Positions 1-8,052 of a stretch of 35,053 nucleotides of DNA are shown piece after piece; position 1 is the stretch's first letter; each line of letters starts with the position of its first letter. The translations under genes and the position numbers were made by a program. The notes below the pieces were generated by a model. It had not been told where the DNA came from, ran no database searches, and saw only the letters and a program-made list of their open reading frames with translations. This stretch comes from an uncultured Planctomycetaceae bacterium (GTDB taxonomy: Bacteria > Planctomycetota > Planctomycetia > Pirellulales > UBA1268): contig CAIRDU010000170.1 in assembly GCA_903877395.1 (NCBI GenBank), positions 1 to 35,053 on the forward strand. The letters run 5' to 3'.

Positions 1-471
1 CACCCAAGATCGATCCTTCCACGACAGGCCGAGAAGCCGAAGAGATTTTGGCCGAGATGCTCCCCGCTCGGAGCGACACGTTTGCCGACTGGGTGACGGG
101 CGTGGAATATTTGCACGATTGCGGTGAGCCACGGGCGCTCCCGACGTGCGTGCCGCCGCCGCCGTGTCATCCCAGCATGCCGCCGCAACCGTACGACCTT
201 GTGGGAGTGCGAGGAGTGCCGTCAGGCGGACCGATCTACAGTGGCCCGTGCGCACCACACACTGGGAGCCACGACCACTGCCGTTTTCCACAGGCCCATC
301 GGCTCTGCGATCGCTGGTTTGATTGGTTCTATCAGTCGAAGTAAGGAGATGAGTCACACGAAGCCCCTTCATGGCTGATGGCTCGGCATCGCCTCGCTCG
401 TTTGGGGCCTCCTGATGGCGGCCCCGCTGGCGATCCCTGAAAAACACGGTCTCCTTTGGAAAGAGGCTTGA
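1..471 (+). pseudogene. Degraded gene remnant, possibly IS1595-like transposase
   Basis: No intact gene can be read here. Frame +3 is open from the left edge to a stop at 344. Frame +1 holds a zinc-ribbon-like segment, LWECEECR at 199-222, then a stretch containing TAVFHRP. It is broken by TGA at 376-378, but the same frame continues to about 471 with a hydrophobic stretch (WLGIASLVWGLLMAAP). A CxxC ribbon followed by a T-x-F-H-x-P stretch recalls the N-terminal part of IS1595-family transposases, but no catalytic domain follows and I could not reconstruct a single frame. It could equally be the end of an unrelated frameshifted gene whose start lies outside the window. From about 472 to the next gene I see no coding sequence. 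Confidence 0.3.
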
Positions 472-505
472 ATCGCGCACAATCCTTTGGGCTTATTCCG
501 TCTGG

Positions 506-530
506 CTCAGGCAGCCCACGCCTGCCTGAG
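506..530. repeat. Perfect 9-bp inverted repeat
   Basis: Arms CTCAGGCAG (506-514) and CTGCCTGAG (522-530) pair perfectly around a 7-nt spacer. No T-tract follows, so it does not look like a classic intrinsic terminator. It lies 36 bp before the oxidoreductase start. It could end transcription from the left, act as an RNA hairpin in the leader, or be a dispersed palindromic element. A similar GGCAG/CTGCC core occurs in the hairpin after the DAHP synthase gene. Confidence 0.5.
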
Positions 531-551
531 GGCGGGTCTCGAGCCAACAAT

Positions 552-557
552 GAGGAG
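552..557 (+). promoter_or_regulatory. Ribosome binding site fixing the start at 567
   Basis: GAGGAG lies 9 nt before the ATG at 567. It argues for that start rather than the longer open frame beginning at 456, whose extra 37 residues run through the palindrome at 506-530 and resemble no oxidoreductase N-terminus. Confidence 0.7.
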
Positions 558-566
558 TGCGTTTGC

Positions 567-1649
567 ATGCGGGCTGCAATCATAGGAATCGGTGCAATTG
601 CAAGGATGCACGCACGGGCTCTAGCTGATATCGAGGGCGTGAACCTCGTTGCTGCGACGTGCCGCACCGAGGAGAAAGGCAGAGCCTTTGCCGCCGAGTT
701 TGGCTGCACGTGGTACGACGACAACGCTCGGATGCTGCGTCGGGAAAAGCCCGACTTTGTCACCGTGGCCACTCCCTCCGGCAGTCATCTTGAAGCAGTC
801 ATGGCCGCGGCCAGACAGCGCGTGCCAGTGATATGCGAGAAGCCGCTGGAAATCTCGCTCAAGCGAATTGACCGAATGCTGGCGGTCACACAGAAGGCTG
901 GCATTACGCTGGGCACGATTTTCCCACAGCGTTTTAACCCAGTGGTGCGCACGGTACGCGATGCGGCGGCGGCGGGTCGCTTTGGCCCGATTGCGATTGC
1001 AGCGAGCTACGTGCCCTGGTGGCGAGACGATGCGTATTACGGACAGGGCCGATGGCAGGGCACGAAATTACTTGACGGCGGTGGTGCACTGATGAACCAG
1101 TCGATCCACGGCGTGGATGCCCTGCAGTGGATCGTTGGGGCTACGATCTCTGGGCTTGCGCCCTGGGAAAATCCTGTGGAGAGCGTTTTCTCGCTCACTG
1201 CCATCCGGTCGCATGCTGCCGAGCGGCTGGAAGTGGAAGATACCTGCGTCGCAGTTCTGCGTTTCAGAAACGGGGCTGTGGGGCAGTTGTTGGCCGCTAC
1301 GAGTCTGTATCCGGGCCAGTTGCGACGATTTCTTTTTGGTGGCCGCGACGGCACAGCCGAGATTCTGGAAGAGCAACTCCTGGGCTGGCAGTTTCGCACA
1401 GCAGCGACTGACGACGAAGCCATCCGCAGCCGGTTTGCCGGTTCCAGCAGCACCTCGGGCGGTGCGGCCGATCCCATGGCGATCAACTACGCCTGCCACA
1501 CTCGTAATTTCATCGATTTTCTGGACGCCATCAAGGCTGGTCAGACTCCTCCGCTGGACGGCCTAGAAGGACGTAAAGCCGTAGCGATTGTGGAGGCCTG
1601 TTATGAGTCCGCCCGCACCGGCAAAGCGGCACGCGTAAAGAATCCATGA
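567..1649 (+). CDS. Gfo/Idh/MocA family NAD(P)-dependent oxidoreductase
   Basis: A 360-residue cytoplasmic dehydrogenase of the glucose-fructose oxidoreductase/inositol dehydrogenase family. The protein begins directly with the Rossmann strand and glycine motif GIGAIA (residues 7-12). The conserved EKP that helps place the nicotinamide and catalytic lysine is at 91-93. The C-terminal substrate domain carries GGGALMNQSIHGVD (171-184), with His181 as the expected catalytic-site histidine. It precedes a sugar isomerase-like gene by 62 bp and an MFS carrier gene, so the three probably form one unit acting on an imported sugar or polyol. The substrate cannot be told from sequence, because this family covers inositols, hexoses, uronates and amino sugars. 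The family call is secure. Confidence 0.93.
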   Translation: MRAAIIGIGAIARMHARALADIEGVNLVAATCRTEEKGRAFAAEFGCTWYDDNARMLRREKPDFVTVATPSGSHLEAVMAAARQRVPVICEKPLEISLKRIDRMLAVTQKAGITLGTIFPQRFNPVVRTVRDAAAAGRFGPIAIAASYVPWWRDDAYYGQGRWQGTKLLDGGGALMNQSIHGVDALQWIVGATISGLAPWENPVESVFSLTAIRSHAAERLEVEDTCVAVLRFRNGAVGQLLAATSLYPGQLRRFLFGGRDGTAEILEEQLLGWQFRTAATDDEAIRSRFAGSSSTSGGAADPMAINYACHTRNFIDFLDAIKAGQTPPLDGLEGRKAVAIVEACYESARTGKAARVKNP

Positions 1650-1711
1650 TACTCTACTGGCCTATTCCATCCGATCTATATCTCTTTGGCTGACAGTGTT
1701 CGGTACCGACT

Positions 1712-2530
1712 ATGAATTATTCCATCTGCAATGAAACGTTTGTGGATTGGCCGCTGGCCAAGGCCTGTGACTTCGCCGCTGCATGCGGCTACACGGGGAT
1801 TGAGATTGCTCCGTTCACGTTGGCCTCACGTGCCACTGATGTACCGACGGCAATGCGCAGCGAGATCCGCCGCACCATCGCCCGCGCAGGTCTTGACTGC
1901 GTCGGCCTGCACTGGCTTTTGGCAAAGACAGACTTTCACGTCGCCCATCCCGACCCAGCGGTACGGCAGCACACGGTCGATTATCTAGGTGAGTTAGCGC
2001 GACTCTGCGCTGATCTCGGGGGCCGTGTCCTTGTGTTTGGTTCGCCAAGTCAGCGCAGCCTCATGCCAGGGGTTTCGCTCGAAGCAGCCACGCAGCACCT
2101 GCACGAAGTGTTTTCAAAATTGATTCCCGTCCTAGAAGCCACCGACACCGTCGTGGCGTTGGAGCCGCTGACTCCGGCTGAAACAGACGTCCTCACGACC
2201 GCCGCCGAAACTCGCAGGTTGATCGACTCCATTGGCTCGCCTCACGTGAGGCTGCTGCTGGATGTCAAGGCGATGTCCAGCGAGCAGGAGCCGATCCCAA
2301 AAGTTATTTTGGCCAGTGCCAGCCACCTCGAACACTTCCACGCCAACGATGTCAACCTGCAGGGACCAGGATTCGGTGCGATTGATTACACGCCGATTTT
2401 CGGGGCGCTCAACGAAGTTCGCTATGCCGGTTGGGTGAGCGTTGAGGTGTTCGACTATGCCCCTGGGGCCGAACGCCTCGCCCGCGAGAGCATTCAGTAT
2501 ATGCAACGCATCGAGTCTGAACTGGGCTAA
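1712..2530 (+). CDS. Sugar phosphate isomerase/epimerase, AP endonuclease 2-like TIM barrel
   Basis: A 272-residue protein of the xylose-isomerase-like TIM barrel family, usual length for the group. The four metal ligands expected at strand ends are visible: Glu151 (ALEPL), Asp184 (LLLDV), His210 (HFHAND) and Glu245 (SVEVF). Relatives include hydroxypyruvate isomerase, tagatose/psicose 3-epimerase and inosose dehydratase, and nothing here separates these. It sits between the Gfo/Idh/MocA oxidoreductase and the MFS transporter genes on the same strand. That is typical of small modules in which a ketose or keto-polyol made by the dehydrogenase is isomerised. Cytoplasmic, with no signal peptide. 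Confidence 0.9.
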   Translation: MNYSICNETFVDWPLAKACDFAAACGYTGIEIAPFTLASRATDVPTAMRSEIRRTIARAGLDCVGLHWLLAKTDFHVAHPDPAVRQHTVDYLGELARLCADLGGRVLVFGSPSQRSLMPGVSLEAATQHLHEVFSKLIPVLEATDTVVALEPLTPAETDVLTTAAETRRLIDSIGSPHVRLLLDVKAMSSEQEPIPKVILASASHLEHFHANDVNLQGPGFGAIDYTPIFGALNEVRYAGWVSVEVFDYAPGAERLARESIQYMQRIESELG

Positions 2531-2587
2531 TCCGAACGAGCCGTACACCAACCGGCATTCACTAACGACAACGGAAATCAAGACCCC

Positions 2588-3979
2588 ATGGCCGATTTGC
2601 CCCGCACCCAATCATCCTCGTCATCGGCATCTTCAGGAGTGTGGTACCGAGGCCTCACCACCTACCACTGGTTTGTCTTCACTGTCGCGTCGTTGGCGTG
2701 GCTCTTCGACTGCCTCGACCAGCAGCTGTTCTTACTCGCGCGCAATTCAGCAATGAAATCGCTGCTGCCGCCAGGGATGGACCCGATTATGTACGGCGGC
2801 TATGCCACGAGCATCTTTGTGGCTGGGTGGGCGATGGGTGGTCTCGTTTTCGGATCTCTTGGGGATCGTCTCGGCCGGGCGAAAATGCTTGCACTGACGG
2901 TGCTCATCTATTCGGTCTGCACGGGGCTTTCCGCCTTTTCAAAAGGCTGGATTGATTTCGCGATCTTCCGTTTTCTCACTGGCTTAGGTGTGGGCGGTGT
3001 CTTCGGGTTGGCTGTTGCCCTTGTTGCAGACACGCTGCCGGATCGATCGCGTACCGGCGCGCTGGGTTTATTGCAGGCGCTCTCGGCCGTGGGCAATATC
3101 ACCGCCGGAGTGGTGAGCATGTCTTTGGGCCATCTTGAGGCGATTCGAACAATCGAGCCTGGTACGGCGTGGAAATATATGTTTTTGTTCGGTTCGGTTC
3201 CGGCTTTTCTCTGCGTCTTTATTCAGTTGAGGCTGAAGGAGCCAGAAAAATGGGTGCAGGCGAGGGCCGCGGGCAAGGCTATTGGCGTGAAATTTGGATC
3301 GTACGGCGCGCTCCTCGGGGATGTGCGCTGGCGTGGCCGCGCTCTGGCTGGAATGATGCTGTGTGTGTCTGGCGTGATTGGCCTGTGGGGCATCGGGTTT
3401 TTTAGTCCCGAATTGGTGGGCGACGTCATGGCACGGTCGCTACTGGCCGACGGTGTGCCCGAAGCGGAAATCGCTGGCCATAGAACGTTTTGGATCGGCG
3501 TCAATTCAATCGTTCAAAACATAGGCGCTTTTTTTGGCTGCCTGCTCTTCACGCGAGTGGCGCAGAGCATTGGCCGCAAGCCAGCCTTTGCGATCGGATT
3601 TGTAGCGGCGATGGTGGCTACAGTCGGCTATTTTCAATTGTTTAATGGTCGCGGCGACATCTGGATGAGTGCGATTATGGGAGCCTGTCAGCTCAGCCTA
3701 TTTGCAGGCTTTGCGATTTACCTGCCTGAACTGTTTCCAACCAGCTTGCGGAGTACGGGCACCAGTTTTTGCTACAACGTGGGCCGCTTTCTGGCGGCCA
3801 GCGGCCCCTTTACGCTGGGCAGCCTGCAGGCCATGCTCAAGGCTGGGGCTATTACGCCCGAGGCCAAGCTTATGGCTTTTCGGAATGCCTGTTCGTATAT
3901 GAGCGTGATCTTTCTTGTGGGGCTGGTTGCCTTGGCGTTTTTGCCGGAAACTAGGGGGCAGCCGCTGCCCGAAGACTAG
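2588..3979 (+). CDS. MFS transporter, sugar/metabolite:H+ symporter type
   Basis: A 463-residue inner-membrane carrier with about twelve hydrophobic segments. Cytoplasmic loop 2-3 carries the MFS motif A, GSLGDRLGRAKM, at about 89-100. The first membrane segment contains an acidic residue (Asp41), common in proton-coupled members. In the second half, PELFPTSLRSTGTSFCYN matches the region shared by the metabolite:H+ symporter and sugar-porter families, and the end carries PETRG (about 453-457), a sugar-porter hallmark. It is third in a run with an oxidoreductase and a sugar isomerase-like protein, 57 bp after the latter, and probably imports their substrate. Aromatic acids are an alternative, since related carriers use them. 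Confidence 0.9.
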   Translation: MADLPRTQSSSSSASSGVWYRGLTTYHWFVFTVASLAWLFDCLDQQLFLLARNSAMKSLLPPGMDPIMYGGYATSIFVAGWAMGGLVFGSLGDRLGRAKMLALTVLIYSVCTGLSAFSKGWIDFAIFRFLTGLGVGGVFGLAVALVADTLPDRSRTGALGLLQALSAVGNITAGVVSMSLGHLEAIRTIEPGTAWKYMFLFGSVPAFLCVFIQLRLKEPEKWVQARAAGKAIGVKFGSYGALLGDVRWRGRALAGMMLCVSGVIGLWGIGFFSPELVGDVMARSLLADGVPEAEIAGHRTFWIGVNSIVQNIGAFFGCLLFTRVAQSIGRKPAFAIGFVAAMVATVGYFQLFNGRGDIWMSAIMGACQLSLFAGFAIYLPELFPTSLRSTGTSFCYNVGRFLAASGPFTLGSLQAMLKAGAITPEAKLMAFRNACSYMSVIFLVGLVALAFLPETRGQPLPED

Positions 3980-4070
3980 TCATCGGACGCTTATCTAGGC
4001 GAGTTGTTTTGCTACTGTATTGGCTTGTGTCAATCGGTCCACCGTCCCCCATTCTTCGGAGAGCACGTCC

Positions 4071-4931
4071 ATGCGTTGGGAAGGCCGTCGCCAGAGCGAC
4101 AATGTCGAGGACCGTCGTCAGTTTGGGGCAGCGCCGATGCTAGTCGGCGGTGGATTGCTATCGATTCTCTTGATTCTGGCACTGATGTTTCTGGGAGTCG
4201 ATCCACAGCAGATCGCACAGATTGCACCAGAACTAGCCAGGCCACCGGACCAAGCGCAGCAGGCACCAGGACAGCCGGTCAACGATGCACTATCGCAATT
4301 TATTCGCGTGGTTGTCGCCGACAACGAAGACGTGTGGGGCAATCTTTTTCCGAAAGCTTTTGGCAGCCATTACGCCGAACCCACACTCGTCCTTTTCACG
4401 GGGCAGGTGAAAAGCGCCTGCGGTTTTGCCAGTGCTGCAGCCGGACCATTTTATTGCCCGCTCGACAAGAAGGTGTATATCGACTTGGCGTTCTACGAAG
4501 AACTCAAGCGACGGTTCGGTGCTCCAGGCGATTTTGCGCAGGCGTATGTCATCGCGCACGAGATTGGCCACCACGTTCAAAACCAACTTGGAATCAGCAA
4601 CAAGGTGCAATCGATGAGGCAGCGACTCTCTGAGCGAGATTACAACAAACTCTCCGTCCGCATGGAATTACAAGCCGACTTCCTAGCTGGCGTATGGGCC
4701 CATCATGTCGCACGGTACGCTGGCATTGTCGACGAAGACGACATTCGTGAGGCCGTCAACGCCGCCGCCGCGATTGGTGACGATCGGATTCAGAAGCAGT
4801 CTCAAGGGTATATCGTGCCCGATGCCTTCACGCACGGCTCTAGCGAGCAGCGCGTGCGGTGGTTTCTATACGGCTTAAAAACAGGCGACCCGACTCTCAT
4901 GGATCGGGCATTTGAAGTCGATACCCCGTAA
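4071..4931 (+). CDS. YpfJ-type neutral zinc metallopeptidase
   Basis: A 286-residue membrane-anchored protein of the putative neutral zinc metallopeptidase family (YpfJ/KPN_02809). The N-terminus is short and charged, followed by one membrane segment at about 24-42 and a Pro/Gln-rich linker (55-70). The peptidase part contains HEIGHH at 163-168 (an HExxH site) and the downstream ELQADFLAGVWAHH (199-212), which supplies the further conserved acidic residue. The start at 4071 is chosen because GGAGAG (4058-4063) lies 7 nt upstream. A longer TTG-initiated frame from 4020 adds 17 residues without family character. The catalytic domain probably faces the periplasm. The substrate is unknown for the family. 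Confidence 0.9.
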   Translation: MRWEGRRQSDNVEDRRQFGAAPMLVGGGLLSILLILALMFLGVDPQQIAQIAPELARPPDQAQQAPGQPVNDALSQFIRVVVADNEDVWGNLFPKAFGSHYAEPTLVLFTGQVKSACGFASAAAGPFYCPLDKKVYIDLAFYEELKRRFGAPGDFAQAYVIAHEIGHHVQNQLGISNKVQSMRQRLSERDYNKLSVRMELQADFLAGVWAHHVARYAGIVDEDDIREAVNAAAAIGDDRIQKQSQGYIVPDAFTHGSSEQRVRWFLYGLKTGDPTLMDRAFEVDTP

Positions 4932-4988
4932 TCGGCCCGCGTCTTCGTCCTGCCCAGATTCTCACAATGTTCGGAACGTATTCCACGT

Positions 4989-6425
4989 ATGAATATTCTT
5001 CTCACTGGGGCGACTGGCTATGTGGGAGGGAGTCTCCTTCGCGAACTGGAGCGTCGCGGCCATGCCGTGCGATGCCTCGTGAGGCGGCCGCACAAACTGG
5101 TCGGGAAAACAGCGGCCACAACGGAAATCTGTGTGGGAGATGCTGCCGATCCGGCAACGCTCGCCCGTGGCTGCATGGGCATCGACACGGCCTACTGGCT
5201 GGTGCACTCAATGGAGAGTGGCGTCGATTTTGAGCGGGCCGATCGGCTTGCAGCGGAGCGGTTTGCGCAAGCTGCCAAGGCTGCCGGCGTGAAGCGGATC
5301 GTGTATTTGGGCGGCTTAGGCGTTGACGACAGCACGCTCTCAACCCACCTCCGCAGCCGACAGGAAGTGGGAGCAATCCTCCGCGCCAGCGGTCTGGATG
5401 TGATTGAATTTCGCGCTTCTATCATTATTGGTGCGGGCAGTTTTTCCTTCGATCTTGTGCGCACATTGGTGGAGCGACTGCCTGTGATGGTTTGCCCGGC
5501 ATGGGTGAGCACCCCCACGCAGCCTATCGCGATTGCCGATGTGGTGGCCTATTTAGCAGCAGCCATCGATCTGCCACCGGCGGCGGCTCGGATTTTTGAG
5601 ATCGGAGGGCCTGACAAAGTCTCGTATGGCGCTATCATGCATGAGTACTCCCGACAGCGGAGACTGACTCGGTTCATGATTCCTGTGCCGGTGCTCACAC
5701 CCCGCCTCTCCAGTCTGTGGCTCACTTTGGTGGCACCCCGATATTCAAAAGTTGGCAGAAAATTGATCGATGGCTTAAAGAATCCAACCGTGGTCTCAAG
5801 CGATGCGGCGTTGCATGAATTTCCGATACATCCCCGTGGGCTTGTCGAGGCCGTACGAGAAGCCATGACCCAAGAAGACTCTTTTTTCGCTGGTAAACGC
5901 TGGGCCGATCTGGCCGATGCCGAAGAACTCCCGCATCGCTATGGCGGACGGTCGGACGGCACACGCCTCGTGGATCACCGGCAGATCGTTGTCTCGGTGG
6001 AACCGGAGCGTGCGTTTGCAGCAATCGAGCGGATCGGCGGAGTCCACGGTTGGTATGCGTACAACTGGCTCTGGAGGCTTCGCGGTTGGATAGATCTGGC
6101 AATCGGAGGGCCGGGCATGTCTCGCGGACGGCGAGACCCAGATCGTCTCCGTGTGGGCGACTCGCTGGACTGCTGGAGGGTGGAAGCATACGAGCCCCCA
6201 GGGCGTTTGCGATTGGCTGCAGAGATGAAGATGCCTGGTCGCGGTTGGCTGGAGTTTGAAGTGGTGCCTCGCGATGGCGATGTGACCATTCACCAGACGG
6301 CGGTCTTCGATCCCAAGGGGCTCGGCGGCCTGCTCTATTGGTATGCCGTATGGCCTCTGCATGAGGTGATCTTTCATCGCATGCTTGTCGGCATCGCCCG
6401 CGCAGCGGTACGAGGATCGGGCTAG
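4989..6425 (+). CDS. NmrA/SDR-like NAD(P)-binding protein with C-terminal DUF2867
   Basis: A 478-residue two-domain protein. Residues 1 to about 290 form an atypical extended short-chain dehydrogenase fold beginning with TGATGYVG (6-13). There is no convincing YxxxK catalytic pair, as is usual for NmrA-like or electron-transfer subunit-like members. Residues of about 325-470 match the DUF2867 domain, including WRLRGWIDLAIGGPGMSRG and a Tyr/Trp-rich end. This fusion is a known architecture of unknown function. Its 3' end overlaps the convergent cation exporter gene by 4 bp. It may bind NAD(P) for redox sensing or reduce an unidentified substrate, and neither can be shown here. Confidence 0.88.
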   Translation: MNILLTGATGYVGGSLLRELERRGHAVRCLVRRPHKLVGKTAATTEICVGDAADPATLARGCMGIDTAYWLVHSMESGVDFERADRLAAERFAQAAKAAGVKRIVYLGGLGVDDSTLSTHLRSRQEVGAILRASGLDVIEFRASIIIGAGSFSFDLVRTLVERLPVMVCPAWVSTPTQPIAIADVVAYLAAAIDLPPAAARIFEIGGPDKVSYGAIMHEYSRQRRLTRFMIPVPVLTPRLSSLWLTLVAPRYSKVGRKLIDGLKNPTVVSSDAALHEFPIHPRGLVEAVREAMTQEDSFFAGKRWADLADAEELPHRYGGRSDGTRLVDHRQIVVSVEPERAFAAIERIGGVHGWYAYNWLWRLRGWIDLAIGGPGMSRGRRDPDRLRVGDSLDCWRVEAYEPPGRLRLAAEMKMPGRGWLEFEVVPRDGDVTIHQTAVFDPKGLGGLLYWYAVWPLHEVIFHRMLVGIARAAVRGSG

Positions 6426-7339
6426 CACGTGCAGCAAGTGTTGCTGCGTTCGATCTGAATAGTCGTGTGAGCGACGCCACAGTGGCGGCGAAGTTCTTGC
6501 AACGATTGCAGCAGCACGCCTTCGTGCAGTTCGATGTTGGGCACGACGAGGTGAACCGTCAGCGAAATCTCAGATGTGCTGGCGTTCCAAATATGCAGTT
6601 CGTGAACATCTGCCACGCCAGGAATCCCTGCGAGCAGGCTGCGCACGCTCTCAGACTCGATGCCCTTGGGTACGGCATCGAGAGCCAAGTCGATACTCTC
6701 GCGAAACAGTCCCCACGTGCTGGCAACAATCGCCAGTGTGATCGCGATGCTCACAACTGGATCGATCCAAACCAAGCCTGTCGTAGCAATCAGAATTCCC
6801 GCCAGCACGACGCCAGTTGACACGGCCGCATCGGCTGCCATATGCAGATAGGCTCCGCGGAGATTGGCATCCTGCTTACTTCCTTGCATGAAGAGCATCG
6901 CCGTGAGCGTATTGATCGCGACCCCGATTGCGGCCACCACGATTACCACGGTGCCTGCAACCGGTTCGGGAGCCCATAGCCGATGACAGGCTTCCCAGAG
7001 GATCACTCCACAGGCCGTCAATAAAAGAGTGGCGTTGGCAATCGCTGCGTAGATCGTGGAGCGACGCAAGCCCCAAGTGTACCGTGGCGTCGGCGGGCGT
7101 CTGGCCAGCCAACTGGCCCCCCAGGCCAACAGCAAGCCGATCACATCGCCCGCATTGTGGCCAGCATCGGCCACCAGCGACAGCGAACCGGCCAGCATTC
7201 CTCCGGCGATCTCCGCGATCACGAATGCCCCGTTCAAACTCACGCCGAGAGCCATTGCCCGATCAAACGTCTGAAGCGAGTAGCCGTGCGAATGGGAGTG
7301 CGACTTCCCGTGGCTGTGCTCTGGATGGTGGGGAGGCAT
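6422..7339 (-). CDS. CDF family cation diffusion facilitator (Zn2+ exporter)
   Basis: A 305-residue inner-membrane metal/proton antiporter of the ZitB/CzcD group. The N-terminus is a histidine-rich metal-binding tail (residues 4-18, eight His). Six membrane segments follow. The transport site is visible as H61-x3-D65 in segment 2 and H166-x3-D170 in segment 5, the pattern associated with zinc rather than iron or manganese selectivity. The cytoplasmic C-terminal domain (about 215-305) contains the usual DVHELHIWN. The protein ends in a Cys-rich NTCCTC that might also bind metal. I chose the ATG at 7339 because it starts the His-rich tail, but a GTG at 7381 in the same frame would add 14 residues. 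No metal regulator gene is adjacent. Confidence 0.93.
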   Translation of the reverse strand: MPPHHPEHSHGKSHSHSHGYSLQTFDRAMALGVSLNGAFVIAEIAGGMLAGSLSLVADAGHNAGDVIGLLLAWGASWLARRPPTPRYTWGLRRSTIYAAIANATLLLTACGVILWEACHRLWAPEPVAGTVVIVVAAIGVAINTLTAMLFMQGSKQDANLRGAYLHMAADAAVSTGVVLAGILIATTGLVWIDPVVSIAITLAIVASTWGLFRESIDLALDAVPKGIESESVRSLLAGIPGVADVHELHIWNASTSEISLTVHLVVPNIELHEGVLLQSLQELRRHCGVAHTTIQIERSNTCCTC

Positions 7340-7449
7340 TGTTCCAATCGTTTTCGTCAATGGCTCGAACAAGTGTAGCACTCCATACGTGCCGCACTCG
7401 GCATCTCGTTGCTATCCGGTTGGAGATCCCGTGGAGTAGAATCATACCC

Positions 7450-8046
7450 ATGACCGCAGCCTCTGCCGCTATTTTGTTGTTCTTTGTGATGGACCCCATC
7501 GGGAACATCCCGCTGTTTCTGGCGGCGCTCAAGTCGGTCGACACCTCGCGGCGGCTTTTGGTGGTGGGGCGAGAGTTGGTCATAGCCTACGCGCTGCTCG
7601 TGGCGTTTCTCTTTCTCGGCAGGCCATTTCTCGAGATGCTGGCGATTTCCGAGCCCGCCCTGACGATTGCCGGAGGGATTGTGCTTTTCTTAATCGCGAT
7701 CAAGATGGTATTTCCAGCCACGCATGGCACGCTCGGCGAACAGATTGATGGTGAGCCGTTTGTGGTGCCGCTGGCGATTCCCTACGTGGCCGGCCCGTCA
7801 GCACTAGCCACTGTTCTGCTCATGACGAGCCAAGATCCCGTTCGGCAGTTAGACTGGCTGCTGGCGATCTCCGTGGCATGGCTCGCATCGGCCGCGATCC
7901 TTCTTGCGGGCAGCAAGATCAGCGATTTTCTTGGCAACAAGGGGCTGATGGCAATCGAGCGGCTGATGGGCATGGTGCTCGTCGCCTCGGCCGTTCAGAT
8001 GTTTTTGGATGGCGTCTCAAAGATTACGATTTGGCAGAAAGGGTGA
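7450..8046 (+). CDS. MarC family integral membrane protein
   Basis: A 198-residue protein with about six hydrophobic segments, the usual size for the MarC/YhgN family. Diagnostic stretches are FFVMDPIGNIPLF near the N-terminus (about 10-22) and VPLAIPYVAGPSALATVLL in the middle, both close to the family consensus. Despite the name, a role in multiple antibiotic resistance is not supported for MarC itself and transport function is unproven. The open frame extends upstream to 6928, but that part is antisense to the cation exporter gene. The ATG at 7450 begins the family domain, with GGAG at 7433-7436. It lies 6 bp upstream of an oxidoreductase gene, which suggests co-transcription. Confidence 0.92.
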   Translation: MTAASAAILLFFVMDPIGNIPLFLAALKSVDTSRRLLVVGRELVIAYALLVAFLFLGRPFLEMLAISEPALTIAGGIVLFLIAIKMVFPATHGTLGEQIDGEPFVVPLAIPYVAGPSALATVLLMTSQDPVRQLDWLLAISVAWLASAAILLAGSKISDFLGNKGLMAIERLMGMVLVASAVQMFLDGVSKITIWQKG

Positions 8047-8052
8047 ATCACG

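Noticed and set aside
5722-6480. Long - strand open frames of 252 and 213 codons opposite the NmrA/DUF2867 gene
   Set aside because: They are antisense to a gene with clear family similarity, and their residue composition (Arg/Pro/Ser/His-rich) is that of a shadow frame.
6928-7449. Long N-terminal extension of MarC
   Set aside because: The extension is antisense to the cation exporter gene. The family domain starts at 7450 and the total length then fits.
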